Of a stretch of DNA of 64,000 nucleotides, positions 52,530-61,245 are shown piece by piece. Below the pieces are notes generated by a model. That model did not search any database, was not told where the DNA came from, and saw only the letters and a program-made list of their open reading frames with translations. Location of the stretch: the NCBI GenBank assembly GCA_964003245.1, contig CAXFIU010000002.1, positions 15,918 to 79,917 of the forward strand, in the 5' to 3' direction. Each line of letters opens with the position of its first letter. Position 1 is the stretch's first letter. This DNA is from MGIIb-O2 sp964003245. Its GTDB lineage: Archaea; Thermoplasmatota; Poseidoniia; Poseidoniales; Thalassarchaeaceae. The position numbers and the translations under genes were made by a program.

Positions 52530-52975
52530 GAGAAGATGTAGTGCTAGAATTGCTTAAGCAAGTCAAGTCAGGAAAAGTCTCTATAGAAGATGCACGTACA
52601 GCATTAGATGGCATTGAACTTTCAGAAGAGACTTATATTTCAGCAGTAGACCATGGTGTTTTCAATGAACCAACCCCTGGAACTATAGTAAGGTCTAGTA
52701 TTTCACCAGCTGGCGATTCGATTATCATCTTACTTCTAGGAATATGGGGTCTAGTGTGGACGCTTTTTTGGGCCGGTTCCCTAAGTTACGGATTATACAA
52801 CCACTGGGATCAACAATTGTTATCCTTGTTTTTAGCAATGACATTGACCACACTAATAATCATGGGAATAGTCTACCTAAGATTTGTAATGCCGGATTTA
52901 GTAATTATAAAACATAGAAGAAATAAATATATTACTCCAAATGATTCAGAAGGATGGAAAAAATACGAGGTGTGA
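52526..52975 (+). CDS. Small membrane protein of the bc cluster
   Basis: 149 residues. A helical N-terminus with a LLKQVKSGKVSIEDARTAL segment, similar to short regulatory helix-turn elements such as SHOCT, is followed by two transmembrane helices (about 67-90 and 98-120) with an aromatic-rich loop. It is translationally coupled to the previous gene (ATGA overlap), and its stop lies 2 bases before the Rieske start. The role is unknown; an assembly or accessory subunit is likely from context. Confidence 0.7.
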   Translation: MREDVVLELLKQVKSGKVSIEDARTALDGIELSEETYISAVDHGVFNEPTPGTIVRSSISPAGDSIIILLLGIWGLVWTLFWAGSLSYGLYNHWDQQLLSLFLAMTLTTLIIMGIVYLRFVMPDLVIIKHRRNKYITPNDSEGWKKYEV

Positions 52976-52977
52976 TT

Positions 52978-53823
52978 ATGAGTAGAAAATTTAGATTACG
53001 CCCCTTATCAGGATATGATGTTCCCACTAAAGAAGAATCTAAATTAATTGACAGGAGAGAATTTCTTAGGTATTCATTTAATACAGCAGCAGGAGGGATC
53101 ACCTTGGCAAGTCTTGGAAGCATAGGTTTTGCATCATTATTAATGGGGCAAGCAGATGCAGGAGGAGGAGATACTGCTGTCAGATTTTGGGTCCCTACAG
53201 GTGCGGAAGATACTGTATGGTATGGAGACAGTCACCTTGAAGCCATGAGTTACGATGCTTTCGTACAAGCAGCAGCGAGCAGCAACACAGGAATGGCTGG
53301 GGCGCAAGGAGTTTGGTCAGGCATGCCTGTGAACGTAGTATATGTCCCACACGAAGAGAATAAAAATTCGGCAGCGGCATCAAACAAACCGAGATTCCAA
53401 TATCTAGACGGCTATAGTTCTGGAGGGAAATATATCGGTTCGGGATATGAAGTGGATGAAAAAGCAGAATATTCTTCGCTGTCAATTCATGATAATCTGA
53501 TTATTGTATTCTCTAGATGTCCGCACCTATGTTGCATCCCTGGGTGGCAACTAGTAGCAAACGATTACACTAACGATAGTTGGGAGGCAGGTGGCACTGA
53601 ATCAGGAGGGAATAAACTATTCTGCATTTGTCATTCTAGCAGATTTGACCCTACTGCCATAGAGAAAAATAGTATGGGTAGAGGGACACCTTTCAATTAC
53701 ATAGGGATAAGAAAAGTAGGAGGCCCGTCCCCAAACGGAATGCCATTAATACCATTCGTTCTAAATGGAGATATGATTGAAGCATTACCAGACTTTGTAG
53801 ACTGGTATGCATATTGCGCGTGA
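52978..53823 (+). CDS. Rieske iron-sulfur protein with twin-arginine signal
   Basis: Electron-transfer subunit of a cytochrome bc-type complex, 281 residues. The N-terminus has RREFL (26-30) before a long hydrophobic stretch (about 35-55), a Tat-type signal anchor. The 2Fe-2S ligands are CPH (Cys181, His183) and CICH (Cys216, His219), with extra Cys185/186 and Cys218 placed for the usual disulfide. The ~110 residues between signal and cluster include a sizeable insertion. The start ATG has GAGGTG 5-6 bases upstream. It lies between small membrane and cytochrome b genes. Confidence 0.93.
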   Translation: MSRKFRLRPLSGYDVPTKEESKLIDRREFLRYSFNTAAGGITLASLGSIGFASLLMGQADAGGGDTAVRFWVPTGAEDTVWYGDSHLEAMSYDAFVQAAASSNTGMAGAQGVWSGMPVNVVYVPHEENKNSAAASNKPRFQYLDGYSSGGKYIGSGYEVDEKAEYSSLSIHDNLIIVFSRCPHLCCIPGWQLVANDYTNDSWEAGGTESGGNKLFCICHSSRFDPTAIEKNSMGRGTPFNYIGIRKVGGPSPNGMPLIPFVLNGDMIEALPDFVDWYAYCA

Positions 53824-53833
53824 GGTAAAAAAT

Positions 53834-54700
53834 ATGATACAATTCTGGTTTTTGTGGTTTTTTATAGCAATAGTAGTCGTCCTAGTGGCCTTTACTCTCC
53901 GTAAAGAAAGAGACGATATGCCTAGGAAAGATATTCTTAGAGCAGTGGAAACTAATGCCTCAGGTATGGGTCTAGCTGAAAAAGCGTTTTTATGGGCCTT
54001 TTCTTGGTTAGACACGAGATTCAGAATCCAAGATTACTGGGGAATGAGTAAAAATGCTTACCACAGCATGCACAGACAAATGCCATTAACTCATGCTGAA
54101 AAATATAAATTGAGGATTATCTGGTATTGGTATCCTCTTTACTGCCTAGGAGGGATTTCATTCCTTGCATTTGTAATATTAGTAATTACAGGGACCGTTC
54201 TTGGCCTATACTATGTCCCAGGAGGTGAAGGAGATCCTACGCCAGCATACTCATCAATGGAATTCATCATGACTCAGTTACCATTTGGTTATATCATCAG
54301 ATCAATTCATCATTGGACAACTCATTTTATGGTTGCTGCAGTTTTCTTACACATGTGTAGAGTATACTTTACTGGAGCTTATAGGAATCCTAGAGAACTA
54401 AATTGGCTAATTGGTGTGGCACTAATGTTCTTCACGATTTTCTTTGGATATTCAGGCTACCTATTACCATGGGATAGTTTAGCATTTGGAGCTGCTACAA
54501 TCGGGATAAATATGGCTACATCGACTCCACTCATCGGAGGATGGGTTGCTAAGGCATTATTTGCAGGGACATCATTATCAGGCCAAACCGTAACAAGAAT
54601 GTATTTCCTCCATGTATTTATCTTACCAGTAATCGTAACTACTCTAATTATTGCCCATCTGTTTATTGTCTGGGTTCAAGGAATTGCAGAGCCACATTAG
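53834..54700 (+). CDS. Cytochrome b, N-terminal part (b6-like)
   Basis: 288 residues. A first helix (about 4-21) and a charged linker precede the four-helix cytochrome b core. The RSIHHWTTHFMVAAVFLHMCR segment supplies the first histidine pair and the late MYFLHVFILPVIVTTLIIAHLF segment the second, so both bisecting b hemes are ligated. GYLLPWDSLAFGA matches the b-type quinone-site region. GAGGT lies 7 bases before the ATG. Subunit IV-like sequence is in the next gene, so it is a split b6/IV design. Confidence 0.92.
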   Translation: MIQFWFLWFFIAIVVVLVAFTLRKERDDMPRKDILRAVETNASGMGLAEKAFLWAFSWLDTRFRIQDYWGMSKNAYHSMHRQMPLTHAEKYKLRIIWYWYPLYCLGGISFLAFVILVITGTVLGLYYVPGGEGDPTPAYSSMEFIMTQLPFGYIIRSIHHWTTHFMVAAVFLHMCRVYFTGAYRNPRELNWLIGVALMFFTIFFGYSGYLLPWDSLAFGAATIGINMATSTPLIGGWVAKALFAGTSLSGQTVTRMYFLHVFILPVIVTTLIIAHLFIVWVQGIAEPH

Positions 54701-54712
54701 GAGATTTTTTGA

Positions 54713-57502
54713 ATGGGAATAATAGAAAGATTTGGTAGAATCGCAGACGTTTATGTCAGCGAAAGAGACAATCTAGTCGAAGGTGATCAAGAAAGAAGGA
54801 GGCCACACATGGGTCACCCTTTTTGGCCATCCGAAGTACTTAGAGATACCATTATTTTCGCTTCAATGATTGCAACGCTAGCCTACTATTGTTGGTTAAT
54901 CCCACCACCACTTCACAGCGCGGCAGACCCTTTTGCTCAAGCCGGCTTCGTTTTCCCAGACTGGTATGTATTATTTTCTTATGGATATTTGAGATGGGGA
55001 GAGTATCTTCCATCTTACACTATACCTGCTGGTCCAATTGGAGCATTTTTTGGTGCAGAATACATATTTTGGAACGCTGCATGGTGGGGCGCTGCAATTA
55101 CAGGAATACCTGTAGGGATCCTTGCATTACCTCCATTCTTACCTGGAAGAGAGAAAAGAGGCGTAGAAGACCCTTGGTTTGCAACGGCAGGTGCAGTATA
55201 TCTTGCTCACGTATGGTTTATTTCCGTATTTTCGATTAATATATTCTTAGAACTATATGCAAAAGATCTGAAGAATTATTGTTGGTCGGATTCACATAGT
55301 TACCTATTTTGTGGTAGGCAGGAGCCGTGGACTGCTGAAATATTCAATGCAATACCTTGGATACTTACTGGAATTTTCATATTTGCAGTGATATATTTTG
55401 CAGTTAGAAAATTCGGTTTGAATGCCTTAGGTGCCAGATTAACTCCCATAATTGGTAGGCAAATCGCAGTAGGTTCAGCAGTAGCAGCCTTCCTAATATG
55501 TGTAGTGACATGGCCTATTTATGAAGATGGTTTTTGGGACTATGGAGGACTTGGAGCAATGGATGATATTAGTGAACTTGACAAATTAAGAACTCAACCA
55601 TTGGATACATTAATTCATGTAGAAAAAGGAAATGTTTGGGCAGAATGGTCTGACGAGTGCCTACCTTATGAAGAATCACAAGATATTTTGGTTTGGCAAA
55701 CATTAACTCACGGTGAAGACTTAGCTGATTATTGTATACTTCCTGCAGTACATTGGGTTGATTGGGGTATTTATCAACCTACGAAACAAGTAATTTTTGA
55801 TTATTCAGGTGCTAATCAGCATTCGGCTCCTGAAACAGGTAGAAATGCCGTATTTGGAGAACAAACTTATACAGGGACTGAAACAGGAGATGAAGAAGTT
55901 ACTTTTACAGAAACCCAAGTTTTCAATGTTGAAGATTTTGGAATAGAAAGTGTCCCTGCAGATATCGGATGTAACTTTAGAACTACTGTAAGAAGTGCAG
56001 GCATACATTCGCAAACACTTACTCTGACAGATTCTAACAGCAACATATTGTGGAGCACAGAAGGAGGAGTTTGTTCTTCTGAAAGTATTTACATAGATTC
56101 TGGGGAGTCTTACAATTTGCACTTTACGTCTACTAGTAATGAAGTTAATTCCTCAGTTAGTATGATTATGGATTATTCAGTGAATGTCTATCAACCACTT
56201 ATGATAGGCGAAGATGGAACCGCTGTTTTAAGATCGCAGACAACATTAGATTCCACCGAGTTAACTAAACTAACAGTAGATAATCCGACATACCATAAGA
56301 ATCCAAAAAGTCTTGATGCAAAATTGATCTATTCGATGTTTATTCCTTGCTTAGGTGTCGGAGCAATGGTTTTCATGTTAATGAGAAGTATGGCCAGAGG
56401 ATATGAATGGGAAATGAACAAATGTTATGGTTGCGATTTGTGTGACGATGCATGCCCTGTTAGATTATTTAATGCTGGAGATAAACTAAACATAATTTAT
56501 AATTCTTGGAATAATGAAGATGATGGTGTCCCTCTATACTCTTGCCTTACTTGTACTGCCTGTACTAATGCTTGTCCGCAACTTGTAGATTACGACTCCT
56601 ATGTAGATATAAGAAGAAGTCTGATTGTCGGAGGACCTCCGGCAACTGAAATACCTCATACATTGCTACAAGCAGTTCTGGCAGCAGAAGCAGAAGAAAG
56701 TGCTGATGAAACTTTCATTAGTGTTGAAGAATATCCTATTGATTCGAATGTAGGATACTATCCAGGTTGTGTAGACTATATTGATCAAGAAATGATTTTT
56801 AGCCATGTCAATGAAGGTACTATGAATCTAGGAGATACTACTACTGCTGCATTTACTCTGTTCGAGGACATGGGTTCAGAAGTGACCTACTTAGGTAGAG
56901 ACTTCCTAAAATGCTGTGGTCACGATCAGAAATGGCAAGGTATGACAGAAGTCTTTGAAAAATTGAAATCATATAATCAGAAAAAATTAGGAGAATCAGG
57001 AATTGATACACTAGTAACATCTTGTGCAGAGTGCTTCAAAACTTTTGCAATCGACTATGAGCTAGATGATATGAAAGTTATGCACACCACAGAATATCTA
57101 ATTGAGAATGGTTTTGACATGAATCTACAAACTGAAGAAGACCTAACCGTAACATATCATGACCCATGTAGATTAGGACGGCAAATGAACATCTATGAAG
57201 AACCAAGAGAATTAGTTAGAGCAGTAGAGGGTGTTGATCTAGTCGAGATGGAACATAACAAAGAAGATGGTTTGTGCTGTGGTGTCTCAAGTATGATGTC
57301 TTGTAATGAGAATAGTAGAGCCCTTAGAATACAACGATTCGATGAAGTAAAGGCTACTGGAGCAGATGTAATGTTGACGTCCTGCCCTAAATGTGTAAGT
57401 CACTTCGAATGTTTGAAGTTTGAAGGCGACCCAAGGCATGATTTTGAGATATTAGATGTGGTGTCATTCTTAGCAAGGCAAGTAAATGCCAAGAATCAGT
57501 AA
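54713..57502 (+). CDS. Fusion of cytochrome b C-terminal (subunit IV-like) and a HdrD-like iron-sulfur module
   Basis: 929 residues. Residues 1-270 look like cytochrome b subunit IV: MGHPFWPSEVLRDTIIF, the IPPPLHSAADPF and FPDWYVLFSY region, and about five membrane helices (about 41-63, 112-143, 157-182, 211-232, 248-270). A ~265-residue extracytoplasmic region follows, then a sixth helix (about 538-560). The cytoplasmic tail has two 4Fe-4S motifs (CYGCDLCDDACP at 571, CLTCTACTNACP at 611) and two CCG domains with CCG at 734-736 and 855-857 plus CxxC at 771-774 and 891-894. These are complete HdrB/HdrD/GlpC-type sites. AGGAG precedes the ATG. I know of no such fusion. Confidence 0.9.
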   Translation: MGIIERFGRIADVYVSERDNLVEGDQERRRPHMGHPFWPSEVLRDTIIFASMIATLAYYCWLIPPPLHSAADPFAQAGFVFPDWYVLFSYGYLRWGEYLPSYTIPAGPIGAFFGAEYIFWNAAWWGAAITGIPVGILALPPFLPGREKRGVEDPWFATAGAVYLAHVWFISVFSINIFLELYAKDLKNYCWSDSHSYLFCGRQEPWTAEIFNAIPWILTGIFIFAVIYFAVRKFGLNALGARLTPIIGRQIAVGSAVAAFLICVVTWPIYEDGFWDYGGLGAMDDISELDKLRTQPLDTLIHVEKGNVWAEWSDECLPYEESQDILVWQTLTHGEDLADYCILPAVHWVDWGIYQPTKQVIFDYSGANQHSAPETGRNAVFGEQTYTGTETGDEEVTFTETQVFNVEDFGIESVPADIGCNFRTTVRSAGIHSQTLTLTDSNSNILWSTEGGVCSSESIYIDSGESYNLHFTSTSNEVNSSVSMIMDYSVNVYQPLMIGEDGTAVLRSQTTLDSTELTKLTVDNPTYHKNPKSLDAKLIYSMFIPCLGVGAMVFMLMRSMARGYEWEMNKCYGCDLCDDACPVRLFNAGDKLNIIYNSWNNEDDGVPLYSCLTCTACTNACPQLVDYDSYVDIRRSLIVGGPPATEIPHTLLQAVLAAEAEESADETFISVEEYPIDSNVGYYPGCVDYIDQEMIFSHVNEGTMNLGDTTTAAFTLFEDMGSEVTYLGRDFLKCCGHDQKWQGMTEVFEKLKSYNQKKLGESGIDTLVTSCAECFKTFAIDYELDDMKVMHTTEYLIENGFDMNLQTEEDLTVTYHDPCRLGRQMNIYEEPRELVRAVEGVDLVEMEHNKEDGLCCGVSSMMSCNENSRALRIQRFDEVKATGADVMLTSCPKCVSHFECLKFEGDPRHDFEILDVVSFLARQVNAKNQ

Positions 57503-57772
57503 TTAAAGAAATGCAAAGTATGCAGAAATTGATGCTAATATCAAGTTTATTAGAACACCAATAAAGGTTGCTTTAGCCATCCTAGGATTTTCATAACCTA
57601 AAGCGATTAGCCAAAGAAAGAAGCCAACTAATACCCCACAAGGAAATGATATCCAAGCAATTTTAAGAGATAGAGAAAGATACATTACCAACCAAATTGA
57701 AGATGGAAGAAAAATACCAACCAGCACCATAGAATCTTTCCACCATTCCCCAGCACTGGCTGAATCATTCAT
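57503..57772 (-). CDS. Small membrane protein with three transmembrane helices
   Basis: 89 residues, strongly hydrophobic, with three helices (about 14-32, 35-55, 66-86) and few charges. It is convergent with the bc-HdrD fusion gene, and its stop follows the fusion stop directly. It is encoded opposite to the bc run, so it is probably unrelated in transcription. No family recognised. Confidence 0.55.
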   Translation of the reverse strand: MNDSASAGEWWKDSMVLVGIFLPSSIWLVMYLSLSLKIAWISFPCGVLVGFFLWLIALGYENPRMAKATFIGVLINLILASISAYFAFL

Positions 57773-57853
57773 ACTACTGCGGAGAAGAACCTAAGAAATT
57801 AATCTGACTAAAGAAAACATAGTATTGAGTAGAATGATGCTCTCGCGTATGTC

Positions 57854-58186
57854 ATGACGGGCGCATCTGATGTGGCGGAACGTCGTAAAAAACAGCAAAC
57901 TAAGATACGAATAATGCTGAATTCGTTGAAGGCTGGAGAAATGGCATCGATGAAAGGTGGAGAAGATACCGTAGCTTGGGTAAAGGAAGAGTTATGCATA
58001 GGTTGTGATCAATGCACAATTGTTTGTGATGACGATGCAATAGAACTCTATGACAAACCTTTAGCAAGTCCAATAATGAATGTTTCAGTTAATAAGAAAG
58101 CGAGAATTCTTAGAGATCCATGTACAGGTTGTAAACTCTGTGTACTATCTTGCCCCACAGATGCAATAATAATGATAGATAGGTGA
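57854..58186 (+). CDS. 2[4Fe-4S] ferredoxin-like protein of the bc cluster
   Basis: 110 residues. A basic N-terminal ~40 residues precede the cluster region. The motifs are CIGCDQCTIVCD (Cys48, 51, 54, 58), lacking the usual Pro after the last Cys, and CTGCKLCVLSCP (Cys90, 93, 96, 100). About 30 residues separate the motifs, longer than in typical small ferredoxins. It is followed by a small membrane protein gene 4 bases later. With the HdrD-like tail of the fusion protein, a dedicated electron carrier is plausible. Confidence 0.88.
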   Translation: MTGASDVAERRKKQQTKIRIMLNSLKAGEMASMKGGEDTVAWVKEELCIGCDQCTIVCDDDAIELYDKPLASPIMNVSVNKKARILRDPCTGCKLCVLSCPTDAIIMIDR

Positions 58187-58190
58187 GTAA

Positions 58191-58481
58191 ATGGCAAAAG
58201 ATGACCCAATAAGATTTGGAGCAGAGTTTGGACCAAAAAGGACAGGGACAAGTACCGGAGTCTCATTATCAACATTCAAGACATTAGTCTGGGTATCAAA
58301 TTTAGGTGGTTTGTTATTAGTAGTAATAGGATTAGAATTAATGATGATTCAAACAAGATTCTACATGGCTCTTGGATGCATTGTAGCAGGCGTTATTGTA
58401 GCAATGTTTCCATCAAATTATGAAATTGTTGGAATGGAAGGTATTGAGATAGAATCCGGAGAGGAAGAAAATCAAGACTAG
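58191..58481 (+). CDS. Small membrane protein, two transmembrane helices
   Basis: 96 residues. A soluble N-terminus (1-30) rich in Gly/Ser/Thr is followed by two hydrophobic helices (about 32-48 and 56-72) and an acidic tail. It starts 4 bases after the ferredoxin stop, so it is probably co-transcribed, and it ends 10 bases before the asparagine synthetase stop on the other strand. It may anchor the ferredoxin to the membrane. No family recognised. Confidence 0.65.
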   Translation: MAKDDPIRFGAEFGPKRTGTSTGVSLSTFKTLVWVSNLGGLLLVVIGLELMMIQTRFYMALGCIVAGVIVAMFPSNYEIVGMEGIEIESGEEENQD

Positions 58482-58491
58482 AAAGCCTTCA

Positions 58492-60357
58492 TTATAGGTT
58501 ATTCCAATCACTAACGTCATAAATCAAATCCATTACTGAACCTTTTCGAATGCCATTTTGATTGTCAGTAAGATGCATTGCATGAAATAGTCTCATTCCA
58601 ATGGACATATCTGGCTGCCTCTTCAGCATTGAAGATAATTGACCATAATCTTCTGACCATTCTTGAGCATGTGGTGTTAATTCTGATAGTAGATTATTCA
58701 TGATATTAGGAGTTGTAGCAGTTCCAGCAGGCATCTTTGGCCTCTTGACAATTTCTTTAGGAAGATCGGTTAAACTCGCAGCAAGTCTCAAAGCTAACTT
58801 TTCATCGGAATCACTAATTTTCCAATCAACAGGGATTTTATGAGATAACTTTCTATGTTCGCTAGATAAGAAAGGAATCCTAGCTTCTACTCCGAAAGCC
58901 ATACTGTGCCTATCCCCTAACCTAAGTTGGAAATTTGTCAATTGCCCTCTATCAAGTTCAAATTGTAATGTATCATTGATGCTTGTAAAATTCTTTTGAG
59001 CAGAGAAATCGCTATTAATCCATGGTTGACCTAAACCGATAAACTCTTTTTCAATTGAGATTTTTCCAAAGTCATTTAATCTTTCATCTATTAATTTAGA
59101 ATGATTCTTTAGTTCTTTATATCTTGAATAACCTGCATGCAATTCATCAGCACCTTGGCCACAAATACCTACTTTGACCTTTTTCGACATTTCCTCAAAT
59201 AAGGGCTGCCAGAATAATACAGAGATATCTAAATCCTCACCACTCCAAATGAAATTTGGAAGTGTTTGCCAAAACTTTTCAGGATCAATGATCTTTTTGT
59301 GATGATTTAAGTCATAATGTTCTGCAACCTGAATTGCTGCCTTCATATCAGGATTATTCTCGTCACCAGCAACAGTCCAAACATCTGGAGATTGAATGCC
59401 CTTAGAATCTGAAACTTGCTTAGATAAAGCTGCAACAAGGCTAGAATCTAAACCTCCTGATAATACAACACCTACAGGTACATCGGACATCAATCTTGAT
59501 TCTACACCGTTATACAAGGATTTTAACAGAATTTCTGCATCGTAATTAGGATTCCAATGTTTATCTGGAGAAATTTTCTCATGATTATATCTAGTAATAC
59601 CAGTCAATACTGCTTTTCCTTCTTTATCAATTGACCAAGTTTCAATTGTACCTTGAGCTACAGATGACACATTAGAGAATAAGGTAGTGTAATCTAATGG
59701 ATATTCAAATGCTAACCTAACAGCTAATGCATTAATGTCTGGCTTAGCTTGAAACTCTGGATTCGCATAAAATGACTTGACTTCAGAACCAAACAAAAGT
59801 GTACCATCTGGCAATAATGTTCTAAAAAGAGGTTTTACACCCATCGGATCTCTACAAAGAATTAATTCTCTAATTTGTGGAACCCATAGTGCAAAACCCC
59901 AAACACCATCTAATCGAGAAACCCAGGACTTATGTTTCTCCGCTTCATTTCCTGGTTTATCTGCATCTTTAGTCTTAAACAAAGACCCTACCTTTTGCCC
60001 TATGGGGGCTGGATAATGTTTTTTATTATCAAAAGCGTACTTACGATGAAGTGCGAGAATTGCTTCACTATCTCCTGAAGTGAGCCACGGATAATTTGGA
60101 ATTTCAGATCTAATTTTTTGAAAGTTATATATCTCGCCGTTCTGGACTAAAACACATTTATGCTCAGACCCTATAGGTTGTTTTGAACCATTGACATCAA
60201 CTATTGCAAGTCTTGATTGAGCTAGACAAACACTACCCACAACTATATCTGATTCAAAACTACCAGAACCATCGGGACCTCTGTGAGATAAATTATTCGA
60301 CATTGAGTTAACAATAGCAGAATCGCCATTACCTAGAATACCAGTAATGCCGCACAT
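58492..60357 (-). CDS. asnB: Asparagine synthetase (glutamine-hydrolysing)
   Basis: Makes asparagine from aspartate, ATP and glutamine. Cys2 after the start Met is the glutaminase nucleophile, and RLAIVDVNGSKQP and QNGEIYN are the Ntn-domain signatures. The synthetase domain has the ATP loop SGGLDSS (300-306). An extra ~38 residues (about 109-146, with many Lys) lies in the glutaminase domain where bacterial AsnB has only a short turn. Length (621) is typical. The 38-residue membrane protein gene is just upstream. Confidence 0.95.
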   Translation of the reverse strand: MCGITGILGNGDSAIVNSMSNNLSHRGPDGSGSFESDIVVGSVCLAQSRLAIVDVNGSKQPIGSEHKCVLVQNGEIYNFQKIRSEIPNYPWLTSGDSEAILALHRKYAFDNKKHYPAPIGQKVGSLFKTKDADKPGNEAEKHKSWVSRLDGVWGFALWVPQIRELILCRDPMGVKPLFRTLLPDGTLLFGSEVKSFYANPEFQAKPDINALAVRLAFEYPLDYTTLFSNVSSVAQGTIETWSIDKEGKAVLTGITRYNHEKISPDKHWNPNYDAEILLKSLYNGVESRLMSDVPVGVVLSGGLDSSLVAALSKQVSDSKGIQSPDVWTVAGDENNPDMKAAIQVAEHYDLNHHKKIIDPEKFWQTLPNFIWSGEDLDISVLFWQPLFEEMSKKVKVGICGQGADELHAGYSRYKELKNHSKLIDERLNDFGKISIEKEFIGLGQPWINSDFSAQKNFTSINDTLQFELDRGQLTNFQLRLGDRHSMAFGVEARIPFLSSEHRKLSHKIPVDWKISDSDEKLALRLAASLTDLPKEIVKRPKMPAGTATTPNIMNNLLSELTPHAQEWSEDYGQLSSMLKRQPDMSIGMRLFHAMHLTDNQNGIRKGSVMDLIYDVSDWNNL

Positions 60358-60404
60358 ATTATATCGTAAAATAACAGGTATTTAATTCAGCGTTTAATGT
60401 CAAA

Positions 60405-60521
60405 TCAAAAGTATTTCACATATATTGCTAGGGATGCTAAAGACGCAATTACCCAAATCATAACATATGTATTTTGAGAGAGGGGGGATTCCATAATCTC
60501 ATTTTTCTCACTATCGTCCAT
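60405..60521 (-). CDS. 38-residue single-helix membrane protein
   Basis: A complete small frame: ATG at 60519-60521, TGA at 60405-60407. The N-terminal ~18 residues are polar and acidic (MDDSEKNEIM), followed by a hydrophobic helix (about 19-34) and a KYF end. It fills the gap between asnB and the dolichol-kinase-like gene, all on the minus strand. Amino-acid order is right for a small bitopic membrane protein, but no conservation test is possible here. The start lacks a strong ribosome site. Confidence 0.5.
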   Translation of the reverse strand: MDDSEKNEIMESPLSQNTYVMIWVIASLASLAIYVKYF

Positions 60522-60574
60522 ATTATCATGCCTTCGAAAGGTAAGAAGAATGTAAACATGACGCAGATGAACAT

Positions 60575-61222
60575 TCAAAGAAACGGCTCTATGACCAACA
60601 AGACAGTCAACGGAAGAAGAATCATTGTAGCATTATCATCAATCCACTTTACAGTCGGTAACTCTCCAAGTACTGTCATTGGAGCTAAAATAATTGAGGC
60701 GATCATAGGTGTTCCTAAGAAGTAAGTACTAGATAGCCAAATGATATAAGAAGTTATTAGGCCACCAATTATTGCAGCCTTTAATCCTTTTTTTGAACGC
60801 TTTATTTCCCCCATTATAGGGTCAACAAAAGTCAAGCCCCAAATTAATGGGGCTGCATATATACCTGATTCCATGCCGTCGAAATTTTTTGATTCGGGAG
60901 AAAAAATCAATGCTAAGCAAACAGCAAATGCACCCCATGCGAGTGCGGAGATTTGCTTTGCTTCGTATTCTCTCTGTCCAACAATGACGATTCCGAAATA
61001 TAACCTTAATAATTCTAGGAAAATCAGTAAAAGTAGGCAGAAAGTGACAAATTCGTTAGGATTCATAGAGAAAAGGCCGGAAAGTTGAGAACCTTTTGTA
61101 TAATATAAAATTGGAATTAAGCACATTATAACGTGAGTGAATCTTCGAAAAATATGCCCTTTCATACCTCCAACAGAATGTTTTGCATGATCTATGTCTA
61201 ATGGAATTCCCTCACTATTCAA
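60575..61222 (-). CDS. Dolichol/phytol kinase-like membrane protein (SEC59/DGK1/VTE5 family)
   Basis: 215 residues with about six transmembrane helices. The FRRFTHVIMCLIPIL start and a LELLRLYFG segment match the family. The end has FVDPIMGEIKR, then KGLKAAIIGGL, and finally GELPTVKWIDDNATMILLPL, which resembles the family's conserved C-terminal DDN region. Members phosphorylate polyprenols, phytol or diacylglycerol using CTP. The start is TTG at 61222, with GGGAG 7 bases upstream. In an archaeon an isoprenoid alcohol is the likely substrate, with glycerolipid as an alternative. Confidence 0.75.
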   Translation of the reverse strand: MNSEGIPLDIDHAKHSVGGMKGHIFRRFTHVIMCLIPILYYTKGSQLSGLFSMNPNEFVTFCLLLLIFLELLRLYFGIVIVGQREYEAKQISALAWGAFAVCLALIFSPESKNFDGMESGIYAAPLIWGLTFVDPIMGEIKRSKKGLKAAIIGGLITSYIIWLSSTYFLGTPMIASIILAPMTVLGELPTVKWIDDNATMILLPLTVLLVIEPFL

Positions 61223-61245
61223 TTCACCACTCCCTTAAAATAATT

